Assembly (NCBI RefSeq): GCF_001039355.2
Contig: NW_019776175.1
Span: 5,778 to 69,777, forward strand
Length of the DNA: 64,000 nt
Reading direction: 5' to 3'
Origin: Lingula anatina
Lineage: Eukaryota; Brachiopoda; Lingulata; Lingulida; Lingulidae
A model generated the notes under the pieces. The model was not told the DNA's origin. It did no database searches and saw only the letters and a program-made list of their open reading frames with translations. The translations under genes were made by a program, and so were the position numbers. Below, piece after piece: positions 49,601-63,200 of the stretch (positions are counted from its first letter, which is position 1; every line of letters starts with the position of its first letter).

Positions 49601-52600
49601 CACTATTTGAATGTGATATCTTGAAGGCCTTTATCAAAAAGCAATTTAAGTTCATACAACACAGTGTACAAAATGTAATATCCTCAAATAGGGTGATTAA
49701 GAGGAGAGCATTATCACATAAATTAAGACAGCTGTGTTCAATATGATAAAAGTTATACGCTCCAATAAAAGTGCATTAAGACCATGTTCTCTAAAAATCC
49801 TATTTATCCTGGAGCGTGACTCGTAACGTAATGCGGGTTTATCATCAGGAGATTGTGAACTGACGTTTAAAAGCAAGTGCACTTCAATTAATAATAGCAG
49901 TTCGTTTAAGTGCTCTTAAATCGCCATTGTTGTACTTAATTCTTATAGCAATTAATCAACGTTCTGTTTCGCATCGCGCTTGTAAACAAGTGTATTTAAG
50001 GTGTGTTATTTATTTCACAGTCGTTAATTGAGTCGTAATACCAAAAGTAGAACTGAGTCCACTAAGCGTGATTAATGTCACATCATTTATTTATTCTTTC
50101 TAATTTTAATGCCACTTAATCAAAGCCACGCGAGGTGTCACACTAGTGTACGTATTTCAAAGTTTGCGGTTTGGATATCAATTAGCAGTAATAGCGTGAC
50201 ATCCTGTGGTTTACCATGAATATGATACGTCCGGGTGTATATCTGTGTGTTGTCTTCATTTAGTTATTAATGCAACCAATTTTTAAAGATATTTGCTTAT
50301 TTCGATGCGGTTAAGTTTTTATGAAATTCTTTGCGTTGTTCTTTACTGCCAAACCCACAGCCAGATAAAAGAAGGGGGTAAGAGAACTCGTGCGTGACTG
50401 AATTTCCTGTTTTCGTTCTTTCTTTTTTTCGGAGGGAGGGGGGGGGGTTGTTGAAATACAACAACTTCTGAAGAAAATGTTTTCACCTAAAAATGGAGAA
50501 TTCCTCAAAGGGAGGTAAATTCTTTTCATACAAGGTAGAATCTAGGCTAGGAGAAGTATATGTTTATCTGTTTGAGTAATTTTATTCCAAGTGTCAAATC
50601 CTTGTCAGTTTTAGTCATAGTACTAGGATATAATTCTATCAGTAATTTTCATATAGGTGATAAAGAAAGAAATTCTGTTCGTTTGCTTTGCGCTTATATA
50701 TCTATCGTTTGTAAGAATTCAGGCAACAAGTAAAATAAAATTAAGTAACACGCCAATGGTCACTATTAAAGAGTGCCCGGACGTTAGAGAGACTAATCTT
50801 TGATAATAATAGTTTTCCAAACATTCATTTGTCATGGCCAAATAGGCGTTCCGCCATCTATTCCAAAATAGAAAAAGGTACAAGTAAAGGTGAAATGTTT
50901 GAAAAATTCCCTATATTTATGTACAAAAGTTTAATTTGCCATTGGAGATCTAATACAGTGCTATACGATCATGTAATGTAAGAAGCATATTCAACAAGTA
51001 GATACGTCGCCCTATCGTAAAAAAAGAGAAAAACTGATCAAAATGTTATTGAGAGTGCGCATTTCTCGCCTCACGTACATCAATACATAAAGTCACGTTT
51101 TAGAACACATGGTTTAACAATACTACCATCGTTTCATCCACAACGCTCATCGTGGCCATCATTGTTTCTTTCTTTTAGGCAGACGGTTATCGGCAGACGG
51201 CATCTAACCTTTCTGCGTCACTTATCCGTCACCCAGCTTTATGTATTTTTTATTTATTAATTTTTTAAGGTTGACCACATGTAAGTTCACTGAACTCAAA
51301 GTGGTTTATCTGGAAGTCTCTCTCTTTAATTTTTTGAGGGTAACCAAAGGTTCATGGTGTTGAAAAATGCGCTTACATTTAGAAACGATACACAAAGACG
51401 AAAATTAGTGGTTGATGCATATCGTTTTATCACAATGTGGTCCGTTTTCCTTTTGATTATTTGTTCATTAGTATTTCTTATGCTAGATGTCACTAGATTG
51501 GACCTTGTTAGAGTGTATTTTGTGGTTTGTAAGATAAGACAGAATACACTCACCACCTTGTTAAAAAACATGTAAACTGTAATCATAAATCATTATGATT
51601 CTGGTTGCGATAAGCGCTTATCCCTTTTTTTTTATACAAGATTGAGCTTTTTGGAGTCGAAAGTTTTCTTGGCGTTTATGATTTAGCATAATTCCTTAAC
51701 TTTTACTTTTTCATTTTTCTTGTAATCGGTCACAATATGTAGCTTCTTTTCAAGTAATAAGATGAAGATGGGTATTATTAATTGTTTTAACAAAATATTT
51801 AACAAAATTGTCTGAAAAGAAATCTGCATTAGCTCAAATAATATGGATGGCTAGTTTTTTATATGTATCTGCGGCGTGGCCAATCAGATCCATAAGTCTT
51901 AATCTTCTTCTTTCATCTTTATCTTACATGTCTTTTTCTTCTTCTTCTTCCCACGTTTACAAACGAGCAATTAGGCCTACCTCTGCACTTTGCATTGGGT
52001 ATCAACCCGAGGCTTTTTTTAACTTCTGTAAACCAACAGTGCCTTTTGAATATAAGACCGTTCACACATCTTGCCGTTAAAAAGATATGTCGTTTATCTT
52101 ATTGGCATTATTTTGTTAAGTTGTGGCTAAAACGCCCAAAGGATCTTAACAAGGCATCTTCATTTGTAAAGATAAGGAACAGAGAAGTCCGTGCCAAATT
52201 GATCGTCTGCACGAAATGCGGTTTTACATAATAACACTGTCTTACACTTGTGTAATTTATCCTGCGCGTGCGCAAAAAAGCGCAGCTTGCCTGCCGGGAT
52301 CGTCTGCCTGCTGAATTCAAGTATGTAGACGATAGCAAATTGTGTACTGGGGAATCAAGTCTGTGAGAAAGATAAAGGGACAATTGTATCTATAGGAATG
52401 ATGGACTAATCTGGAATTTTGTCGGCTGTCATCTGCTAGTTGTTGCCGGATGTGTGAGGTAAGGACTTCAGTAATGTCATTGGGGTGTTAAAAACATCCC
52501 GAACTATTTATCATTCATGTGTTCAACGCAGGTTGCAAACTCGTTTCCGTGAATCATCAGTTTGACGGGTCAATTAGTGAATAATGTCACAGAAGATATC

Positions 52601-54446
52601 CGGCAAATATACAGGCTAAATTGAAAACCTGCTTCACCGTCATGTCTGGATTAGAGATCACTTGAACGTTTTTGGAATTGTATACAGTTATCTTGTCCTT
52701 CATCGGGCCTAGTGACACATAGTAAAAGGTTTGAAGGTACGGACGTGCAAACTGACGATGGCGACTCTTGACATTGCGCCCGGCTACGTGGGCAGAGTAC
52801 GTACTTGTAAGACGTGACACAATATGTGTACTCTCTCGTTATGCAAGAAGGTATTCATTCAAATGTATTTAGGCCTATATCATCAATTAGACAGGTCTTT
52901 CGGCGAATGGTTCTAACCAAAGTTTATAAGCAAATATGTCACGTATTAATATAGGCTTATAATTGCATACATCATTTCATGTCCTGTACATATCTTTCAG
53001 CAGGCAATAGGTTGAACGTATTTCTCAATACTGGAACCTATACATGGCTTTCTATACAATTTAGACATTTTTAATAATATATTGTCAAGTTTAACATGGA
53101 GCTAACAGCAAAGAGGACCGTTGAATTCATTCAGTGACTGTAGAAGTTAATACTAAAGCATTGCTGTCGCGAAAAGATATTTCACTGTTTCCGTCTCCGT
53201 GCATCTTGTGTCTGGTACAATTTCTATTAAAACGTTTAAAAATGAATATTTATCATATAAAAGCCATGATGATAACAGTAAGGTCCAGGGTCGGATTTTC
53301 CAACTGCAGAATCAATGCCAAAGTGAAATTTTCGTTGTTAAATGCTTTCCCTTTTACGTGCAAGTATACATGTAGGGTCTGCGACAATTTCCTTAATAAA
53401 TTAAAAAAAATATTTTTGGTAACAAAATTATTGTCAGCAGAAGAGCATCTGTCTCCATAATTTTATTCCTAAGTGATGTTATCACAACAAATTCCACCCT
53501 TTTTTGTTACGCGCATTTCAGTTTGGTTACAATTTCCTTGATAATTTTGAAAGATAATTACTGTAATGAATGACCAATTTAGCAAGAAAACAAGAACTTG
53601 AATTGGTAACATTCAGTATCCGTCAAAGATATACGGAAATATATATGTGGTCTTGCTGAGTGGTAAATATTACATTGTAACATGAATTATTTGACTTTAG
53701 TGACTGTCATTGTTACCTTTGAACTTAACTAAGGACGTGCGACACATCATGATATTCAGAATGATTTAAAAATAAAAATCACGTTTTCTATAATCTGAAC
53801 GAAGCAACAAAGCACATAATTGTGCATGTTATTGTAAAAGATCAGAAGATTGACTCCAAAATATTAAACTTTGAAAATTATATGTTACGGAAGGCAGATT
53901 TTTTGACATATTCAGCCAGTTCGAATAAGAGCAGGTGGTCCTTATTAATCGCGTCCCATTGTTTTGTTTCTCTTTTGTTGGAAGTCGTCTGCTTCGATAT
54001 AACCCGAAGATGGACATTTAGGCTACTATTCCGTACCTCCAAGACCTCTTTCTATCTTGAAGTGCCTTGGACAAAATGCCGTGAAGATGTTTGATTGATT
54101 GTTTGATATTGACTTAGTCATTTAGATGAAAACTCAGATGTCTTTTTGGACTGTAGATAAAATACCTGTTTGATACCAAAATGAATGAAGCGATATCATG
54201 TCGCTGTCGCTTTGTCTGTCCGAGGTGCTTTCTGCCCGATTCTATCGCGCCTTCTGGCCTCCTATTGTCACCATAGGCTGCGGTTACGTACACATGGAAA
54301 TACGGATCGAGTTCGATCTTAGAACGCTGTTCCCAAAGAGTAGGCTTAAGCCCCGTCTTTGTTTTAACCAAGGAAGCACACGTTATCGTCCTTGCTTTAA
54401 ACCAATACAAAATGATGGTTTTCGAGACTCTTGCTAGAGTAATGCA

Positions 54447-54448
<2 letters not shown>

Positions 54449-54491
<43 letters not shown>
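54449..54491. repeat. (TG)n microsatellite
   Basis: About 43 bases of TG dinucleotides. A 130-codon minus-strand ORF across it is an artefact of the repeat. Confidence 0.97.
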
Positions 54492-54493
<2 letters not shown>

Positions 54494-54763
54494 GACAATG
54501 CCGCATCCAATTACTACCCTCCGTGTATTTTAGAATAAGGTCTGTAAACAGCCCGGGAAGTGAAGGGAAGGTGCAAACGCTTGCAGCGCCGTGTAATTTG
54601 CGGCTATGGTAGCATGGCCTCGCTAATTATATAGTTTGTTTTATGAAAGCAATTACTTGATCCGACATATGCAAAACTTAACGATAACTATACTTGATTT
54701 ATTCTTCATACACGATTTTTAAAGTTTCTGTTTCTAAATACTCTTGAAGGATATATGGGCTTA

Positions 54764-54795
54764 CCCCCCCCCCCAACCCCCACCCCCACCCACAC
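54764..54795 (-). repeat. C-rich tract, G-quadruplex-capable on the minus strand
   Basis: A run of about twelve C followed by several C5 blocks separated by A or AC. The complementary strand has four or more G-runs with short loops. Confidence 0.6.
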
Positions 54796-57114
54796 CAGCC
54801 TTTTTGTTTGCCTGTCTGATTAATGCCGAGCATTTACATGTATATATGCGCGTGCATGTGGAAATTCAAATGTCTTAAGGATATATGCAATAAAATGTCA
54901 ACTTTTGAGGAGTAGTTCAAAGACCCGCAGAGTAGACACATGCTGCGAAACGCTCAAGATGGTATTACGTACGAGAAAAGGCTAATCATATAATGCTAAT
55001 CACCATTCCCTTTTATTTTCATATGTTTAGAATGCGTGACAATCAGTCCTACAGGAATGATAGTCGACGACACGCTTTTCATTAATTATATATCTTGTTT
55101 AGGGTTTTACGCAAGGTTTCTAACCTACAGTGTATTGGCCTCCATCATCTGCTGTAATAATATTATATGTTAAACTACTAATACAACAAAATAATATGAT
55201 GATATAAAATACATATCTTTTATAAACTAGCATATATGAGTTATATTCCTTTTCTTCAATATGGTGGGCGCCGTATTGCCGAGTATTACGCTTAATGCTG
55301 TTTATACGCATAGGGCATCCACGCGTTTTTTAATATAACGCGCAGAGCGATCATTACTTTTTCGCCTAGTACGGGGAGAACCAACTGATTAAATTGACTT
55401 AACGTCTACAATACTCCTTTTATTAACATCTCATGCCGACTGTATATAGCTGTTCCGAAGCCATTTGTTTTGACGTCACGCTCGGGAGGTTCTAGGTGCC
55501 CACAATGTACTGTTGTCTTGCGTTTATACTAATGCTGAGGAGATGCTAAGAAACATCATTCAATCTCTTCTCGCTTAATGAGTGAATTGCAATATATTTA
55601 TCTCTGTTTTGGTAAGAACCGTATTGATGATTTGTCCCATGTCGTTTTCTAACAATGTAAATATATGTGTCTGTTGTTGGAAGCTTATTTGTGATCTATT
55701 TTCCTTTATTTTTCTGTTAATTTTGTTCGTTAATTTTTTTTACAATGTTATAACAACTAAATGTACGAAAAATGCGCATTACGGGATTTGAGGGAGAGAA
55801 AGAGAGAGCGATGGGGGGGGGGGGAGGGGGGAGTAGTGTAATGGAGGGAAAGAGATAGAGGAAGGTGGGGACCGGAGGGGGTGAAGTTGAGAAAAATCCC
55901 CCACCCCCTCTTTAGACCCCGCCTCCACCAATGATCCAAGACCATCACTGCTCGCCACGGTAAAACCCGCTTTACTTAAAGCTCATTTGTGAGGGCAACG
56001 GAATATTAATATGGTCTGGTCACGATGAAAATGACTTTGTCGGGGCATGTTTCATGATATTTAACAGTTAAGTGTACTGCACCAGGACAATACGGTAAAA
56101 GAGAGGTAAGATCAGTTTCTGTAGTCTCCAGTAGATGTGTGGCGTTTCCATTACCTAATACATATTATGATTATTACATAAACTTGAATGCGTTTGGTAG
56201 AGACAGGGAGAGATGGGCATTATTTTGAGAGTGCGTACTCACGGGGATTTCTTCCGTTTTCTGTTGGCTTTGGATTCCGTATTGTCTATGGACTCATCAC
56301 CTATGCATTCTTCACAAATGCCTGTTTCACAAAACGAATATCAAGAGGGCATCTATTTCTAGCAAACAACTAAGTATTGTCAGTATTGTGAATACCATGT
56401 TGTGGATACATGTATGAAAGGCCGCAGTCAGAGACAGCGCTTTTGATTTATCTGTTGACACTCGATCAAATGACAAGACAAAACCACTCCACGGACGCTC
56501 TGCTGAGTTCGTTGACCGTTCATTTGCAACGAATAAATTTTTGAGCAAGTGCCTACTGCTTCCTTAAGACTGAAATGATGTCTCCATTTATATCGTGTTT
56601 GTGGTTTTATTACACAACGACATAGGGGCAGACAAGAAGACTTGTTGACGTCACGGCTCAGGGTTGCATTGGCTATCAGTATTTACTGTTTATACTGCAA
56701 TACTACCTGGTAGAAACTCACGAAATCATTTTTTTGTTTCGGCTTTAAACTATAAATCGATTATACTGATTAATTTAGGGTCTAAGTGCTCAGTGTTGTG
56801 ATTGCTTTATTTGCACATTCTCATTTCAGTTTGATTACCCAATTAAGGGGACATTATTTATATACTGGATTTGACGGTACTGTTATGCAATTTATCTGGT
56901 TGTGGTCTTCTGCTAAGTAAGGGTATATTTTCTGGTTATCTTGGTATCTCTTAGGAGTTTTTTTTTCAGATTATCTTATTCAAATAAGAGTAATCTGAGA
57001 GAGACAACAAGGCGGGTAAAAAACCACAGACACTAATACACGAGCACATTGATACTGGTTTTTCCTTTTGTAAAAAAAAAATCGTTTAATATTTTATTTG
57101 GTATTGTTTCAGAG

Positions 57115-57276
57115 ATGAGTTGGTTCAAGGCGTTTCGTATGCCGAGTGGCGAGACTTGGTATGATGAACAACACGTCTCCGTGTCTGTGGACGTGCGGCA
57201 AGTGGCCGTCATCTTCGCCTCAGCTGTCATCTCTGCCGCCATGTTGGTTTCTGTGATCGGTATAAGAGGGCGAGAG
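57115..57276 (+). CDS. Duoxa: Duoxa coding exon 1
   Basis: The acceptor GTATTGTTTCAG is followed by AG and then the ATG, so the start codon lies two bases into an internal exon and a non-coding first exon must lie upstream. 54 codons encode MSWFKAFRMPSGETWYDEQH, TM1 (VAVIFASAVISAAMLVSVIG) and IRGRE, ending in phase 0 at GTAAGT. This ATG is the only one before TM1 apart from codon 9. Confidence 0.93.
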
Positions 57277-60200
57277 GTAAGTGCTTGATTCACTTTTACT
57301 CGGTGGCAACTAATGGTTTTGACTGTAAAATGTGTTTTCCCTCCTGCGTACTGAGTTTCGACAGACACGTCAACGTCCCTTGATAGGTTTTTGATTGAGA
57401 TCTTATGAACACGGAAAGCTTTTTTGGTTGAAAGACGCCGGATCCCTCAAAGACCTAATTTGATATTTAATAATTTAAAATACTGTTATTCAATGTCATA
57501 AATAAGAGTAAGATATAATTTTTTTGCTCCATATAATTTTTAAGTCGTTCAATGTCAGTTAAAGATATTTTTTTCTCGTTGCAGAAGTGGAGTACATTTC
57601 TAAGAGTTTTATACAGTTTATTCATTTTTATCACAATATTAGGTAGGTACATTTGTTTTGGCAACAGAATTGACATTCAATATATACATCCATTCACATA
57701 CATATACAGTATATAGAAGTCAAAATTAAAGTGTTTGTGTCACTGTGTGTGTGTGTGTGTGTTTCACTGTGTGTGTGTCTGTGCGTGCGCGCACGTTTGC
57801 GCGCGTTTGTGTTTGGGGTAACCATACAGAAAAAAATTAAAAAGGATGGTATAATTCCGTGTACCCTCCTGCGCTTATAACTGACCTGGTTGAAAAAATG
57901 TGGGGAGGGGGTTTATGCCTCCGTGACCCTCCCTTCGCTCCTACGCCTAAAATGCATGTACCGGTACATACATGCATATATACGTACATATACATACGCA
58001 CTAATGTATGCATATACTCTCGGTGGCTTCTGTCAAGACCTGAATACGAATATACCGGTACTCTTTTTCTGTATTATATGTCACATGCGACGAAAAGGAT
58101 ATTACGTCTGGTTCAAATACCTTTCAAAGAGCCCATTATATCTCGTCAGCGTTCGGTGACACGCAGACCCATCACTCGAACCAGTAAAATCAGTTAAAAA
58201 GCAATAATGTGTCGTAACACGAGAAATCTAATGGAAGAGAGGAAAGACAGGGTCATTATGATGAACATCACCCCTGTACATGTATTCTCTTGTATATCAT
58301 TTGTCATATCTTATGTAGAACATTCATCGCAATAAATAAATAGATAGATAAATAAATATAATTAATAAGTAAATAAATAAACAGCCTTCACAGTACCGAT
58401 TTCAATGAGATCTTTTGTCATTTTCAGTGACCGTTTTCGGCCAGGACTGGCAGTTCTCTAGCTTACGAAGCAAGTGTCCCTATAAAATCATGTCCACAGA
58501 AGATATACACGCCGACATCAATGTGAATATTGGGCTGAACAGTGTAAATGTTAGTCTTGCAGGTGAGTAAATAACATAATTTTATTTACAATAGTAAATG
58601 GCATACAGTTGAAGTTGAACAGTGTAAGTGTGGGTCGCTAAATACTACACGTAGTAGTTGGCATATTCAGTGATTTGACGTTGTCACTAGCACTGTTGGT
58701 AATGTGAATATATGATATGATAGTTGACTGAAGATGTTAATGTACGTAGTATTATGTTCTTATATCATGAATGATTCAGTGGCAATGTGTGGCATTAACA
58801 GATTATTAATAAATCACTGAGTGACCAAAAATGTTTGTAATAGAAAAAGCAAAGCAGCTTATTGAGTATAACAGAAATCATGCATTACACAAAGATCAAC
58901 GATTAGTACCAATACTGTTATTATTCGAGTGTTTTTGTTTATTTATTTATTTTTTTTTTTTTTTGTTATTTAGGTTATTGGGCATAATATAACCATATCT
59001 AATCTATTTCTTAATAATTTTCAGCTACTTTGAACTTAAACTCCAGTACAAGGCACATATATTACAATGAGCGTTTTTCCTGGATAGGTGGTAAGTACAG
59101 TTAATTGTCCAAAATTTCCATCCATCAGTGTTTTTCCACATTGTTATAATTGTCTTCTGAATGATTGCAGCAGAATCCCCAAAATCAGAGGACGAAAGGA
59201 TTAGAATGTAAGATAAGCACTATATATAGCTCTCTATGGATAGTTCTTGGCTTTTATTTATGCACATATATTGAAACAAAACTTGTTCAACTTGTATTAT
59301 ACAATATCAAACATCTTGAAAACGGCTAATATCGTGCATACCAAAATACCCCAAAAATAGGATTCTCTCCTCCCCTTCTTAGATATTAAGGCGGTTTGCA
59401 GGTACAGGTGGATTTGGCGGTCAATAATACACTCACTTGAAAGAGCACAACTATAATAGGTTTTTTAGGAACCAAGTAAGTTCTAGTTGTTCCATTTGCA
59501 TACTTAGGAACTAAATGAATGAATGAATGAATAATATTACCCGGTGGTTTGGCTTTCTTCTACATAGCTCATACGTTAGAAGCATCAAATTTTATTATCT
59601 TTAGTATTAAGTCATATTTTTCGCAAAATTTCAGAATACATAAACGGACAAACGATTTTACTGGCTTGGAAAGCTAAATACCGTAATTCGTTGGCTTTCT
59701 CATAATTTTTAATTTCCCTGCTGAAATAGAACGCTGTTTTTTACCGGAAGTATACCTTATTGTGATTAAAGCTCATTGTGAAAAACCTTATGAGACGGAA
59801 ATCTGAAACTTAGTCTGTAAGTCTATTTGACCCTAGTCCCAATGTTTAAAACAACGATTACATGGTATTTTGGGTTATTAGCCAGACGATGGCCCACGTC
59901 ATGGGAAGGTTGAATTACAGAGGGCTTCAAATGATTGCATCTGTGAATTCCGTACGTGTTTGGAGCCTATAAACTTAACCTAATTGAAACGGCGTAAATG
60001 TTTACCTTTCGTAATTACTCTGAGAAATTATAGGCTCATTGTGCAAATTGACAGAGTCTATATGGGCAAAATAACTACAAATGTGAAAGTTATTTTATCA
60101 TTCTGTGTAACCTGCGCTTCGTAATCTGAAGCTGTTAGCTTTAGGGATATATGTATATATACATGGTATACCTGTATAAACAACCCTGCAATTACCAGTT

Positions 60201-63200
60201 TTTAATTTTCACACTTAAAAGCACATCTTTCTGATATTATCACAGGCCAGCTGAAGCAGAATGAAAAATGAAAATAATACAATACGCATAACTTGTCCCC
60301 TCTTAATAAGCTAATGACACGCGAACCAAAATATCCGCGTTGAACTCTGCCCTTTCGTTATTTATATGAATTATTTTTTCTGTTTCATGAATGTATCTGG
60401 ACACACTTTATGAAGATGTTTTAGGACCTCGATCTCATATATCTATATTACTGTGCGTCTATGTCAAGTGTGAAAGAAACACAGACAGTTGAATTATGCC
60501 TCGCAAAGAGAACAGATTTATAATCTTGATGACACATGCCACAGCCGGTTACAGAAACTGGCTATATGTGTTTAAGCGTCACCTCGAGGCCTATTAGCTG
60601 CTCTCAGGGCGCTGAACCTAGACAGATACTGGGGCTGGCTTCACAAAAGCACTGAAACAGAAAGTTCCTCTAAAATTCATGAACATTTTAGTGCAGTTTC
60701 TTCCAGTACAAAATCAGTCGCTGAGGCAGGTTTCACAAAATGAGCTACCGTCCGAAAATGGGACTAAACAAATCGGCTAAAAAATTTGGTCTACCTCAGT
60801 TCAAAATAGGGCCTATATTCTTACTTCATTTTTTATAATTAAGTGTATATCTGTTTGAAACAGCAGCCTAGTATTTTCTGGTGTAAAAAGAGCAATGTTG
60901 ATCATTTAATGTGTTAACTACTTATTTGACATCGGTCAATTAAAGTAGACTGAAAATCTGTTCTAAAATTTAGACCGCTTGTCAGGCTTAATCTCTAGTG
61001 TGTGTTAAGTTTGAGTTTTGGCCTGTTGTCCAAAATGTAAAGAATCCCATATGCTTTTGACTGATAATGACCTAATCTTTTAAATTCATGTGGATCTGCA
61101 CTACATAGAAATTAATCCACGATTTTGATCTTTGCGTTACATATGTACACAGATCGTTGATTTTCCATATTTCAGTGAACCAAGCTGAAAAAGAATACGA
61201 AGATGCTCTGACCCTGGGGGCGCCCTCACCAATCTTATTGGTAGCCGAATATATCAGTGTTGATAAAGGAGGTCTGCGGTGGCACCGTGCTTACAGGCAG
61301 TCAGGATACTTTACTTACATAATGTTATGGTAAGTTTGTCGGCATCACGTTGGTTTAAAACCGCACCAGTTGTTTCTTTTAATAAAATTTATAACGACGC
61401 TGTATTTACGTCAACCACAATATGGTGTTGGGATACATCGTTTATTTTACAGACAGTCTTGGTTTCACTAACATTGTGTTGTTGATTGTTGCACAGAAAT
61501 TGCTCAAGTTTATTTTGACTGTTATTGAGATACATATCAAGCTACTAACATTTGAAATATTTGTCATTAGTGGACAGACGTGAAGTCTTTCAGGTTCCAT
61601 TAGGCTAGACATTTGGCAAGGCACGAGAAAACGTCATTGCTTGGTTCTATCTGCCTCACTTGACGTTTGTTTCACTTGACGTTTTGTTTCAAATAATGCA
61701 TATAGCATCCGATAATTACGTAATAAATATCAAATTGGGGCAAGGTTAAAAAGGTACATTCATTGTACTACGGTGTCACGCTCTTCTGATATCTCCACTG
61801 TAAATTTCTCTCTTTATCTCTCTCTATGGTGCCATGGTCGATACGACCTTCGACAACTTATGATGCCATTTTCAGCGTCGGATTCCATGCTGCGTACCAT
61901 TTTTTCTTTGTGTGTTGCTTCTCGTCGCGTTTATCTTTAGTTGGTTTAGAAACAGGAGCCTGTCTGCCTCTAGCTTTCTTTTTGAAGACATAGCCGGTGA
62001 ATTCTATCTCGGTTTCCCTTAAGATTTCTAAAGATTTCTAATTCATTGTAAATAAGTTAAAATATTATTGACGTTGAACTGATACTGGAGTGACATGTCC
62101 CAAGACTGAATTATGTACATAATGATGTTGCGTTGTTACAATGCAGTAAGTGTTGTACATGTATCACTTCAGTTATTATATCGGCTGAAGTATAGGATGC
62201 TTTGATGTTCTGAAAATGACATTATAATATTTTAATTACTCGGTTGCTACATGTATAAATTAAACCATGTGACACCAATTAATATCCATAATTATAGTTT
62301 GATGTGTCTGTTAAGTGTCATTTTCATAAGGCACATTATAGTCTTCTTTGGGTTCTGGCATGAACCATGCCAGTAATACTGCTAGTCCTATAAACTTTGT
62401 TTTTCCTCCCTTGAAGTTTTGTGATTTACTATTTATATATGGCATTAGCTATAACACATTCATTTACAAAAAGAATTAAATCTAGCAATATCTAAAGGAC
62501 AGATCATTTTAAGACACTTTTTTTAAAAGATGTGTTCAGATCCAATAACGTACCAGAAGAAAAAGTCAAAAGCTGCATTTTAATTCACAAAGATGTCATA
62601 CATAAAGCTAAGGCGTCCTTGCCCCTCAGTAAAATATTAAGTTGACATTTTTCATGATAATTATCCATTGGCACTGTGTCGCCGGATACATGACTGAAAA
62701 AGGATATATTTTCTTCCATTTGAATTCGAATTCAAAACATCATTACAAGTTTTAGTAATTTTTTTGTATTGGTGGATTACAATTTTACATTTAATATTTT
62801 ATGAACACAGTTACATTCTCACAAGTGAAAATATGCATACACATATATTGGGTGCATTACGCTATCCTGAACCGTGATTCATTAAAGAGCAACGGTTATA
62901 CGGAGTGTCTCTTGTACTGTCGTCTTCTGCGTGATGATGATTATTTGCGGAAATCCATTACTACATTTAGCAGATCATATCATCACCTGTGTACAAATAA
63001 TCACACTTGGTGCTTGTAAATCTCAGCGTGTGTATTTTTCCAAGTCAAGAGGTCGCTTAAATTGTCTTTGTCAATTCATATACGTTATTATCTACATCTT
63101 GAATTTTGCACTTGTGTGCCTGTATCTATAGTAGGCCTACATAGAAAGATATTTAACAATGGCAACCAGTCCACCCCTCCCCCCCCCAAAAAAAAAAAAA

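Larger units (their letters stand above)
43772..53880. repeat. ~10.1-kb duplicated unit, copy B
   Basis: Second copy of 33634-43770, continuing into unique sequence after TTTGAAAATTATATGTTACG. It differs from copy A by scattered substitutions, small insertions (for example near 45605-45620) and shorter GA and GT microsatellites. No gene is recognised. Confidence 0.9.
53881..57112. other. Upstream region of Duoxa, no coding gene
   Basis: Unique sequence holding a (TG)n tract at 54449-54491, C-runs at 54764-54795 and a G-rich GA tract around 55790-55870. It ends in the polypyrimidine tract and acceptor (GTATTGTTTCAG) of Duoxa coding exon 1, so at least the right part should be intron of the Duoxa transcript. 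Confidence 0.6.

Noticed and set aside
54114-54506. 130-codon minus-strand ORF with a Thr-His repeat
   Set aside because: Driven by the (TG)n microsatellite; the remainder has no recognisable family.
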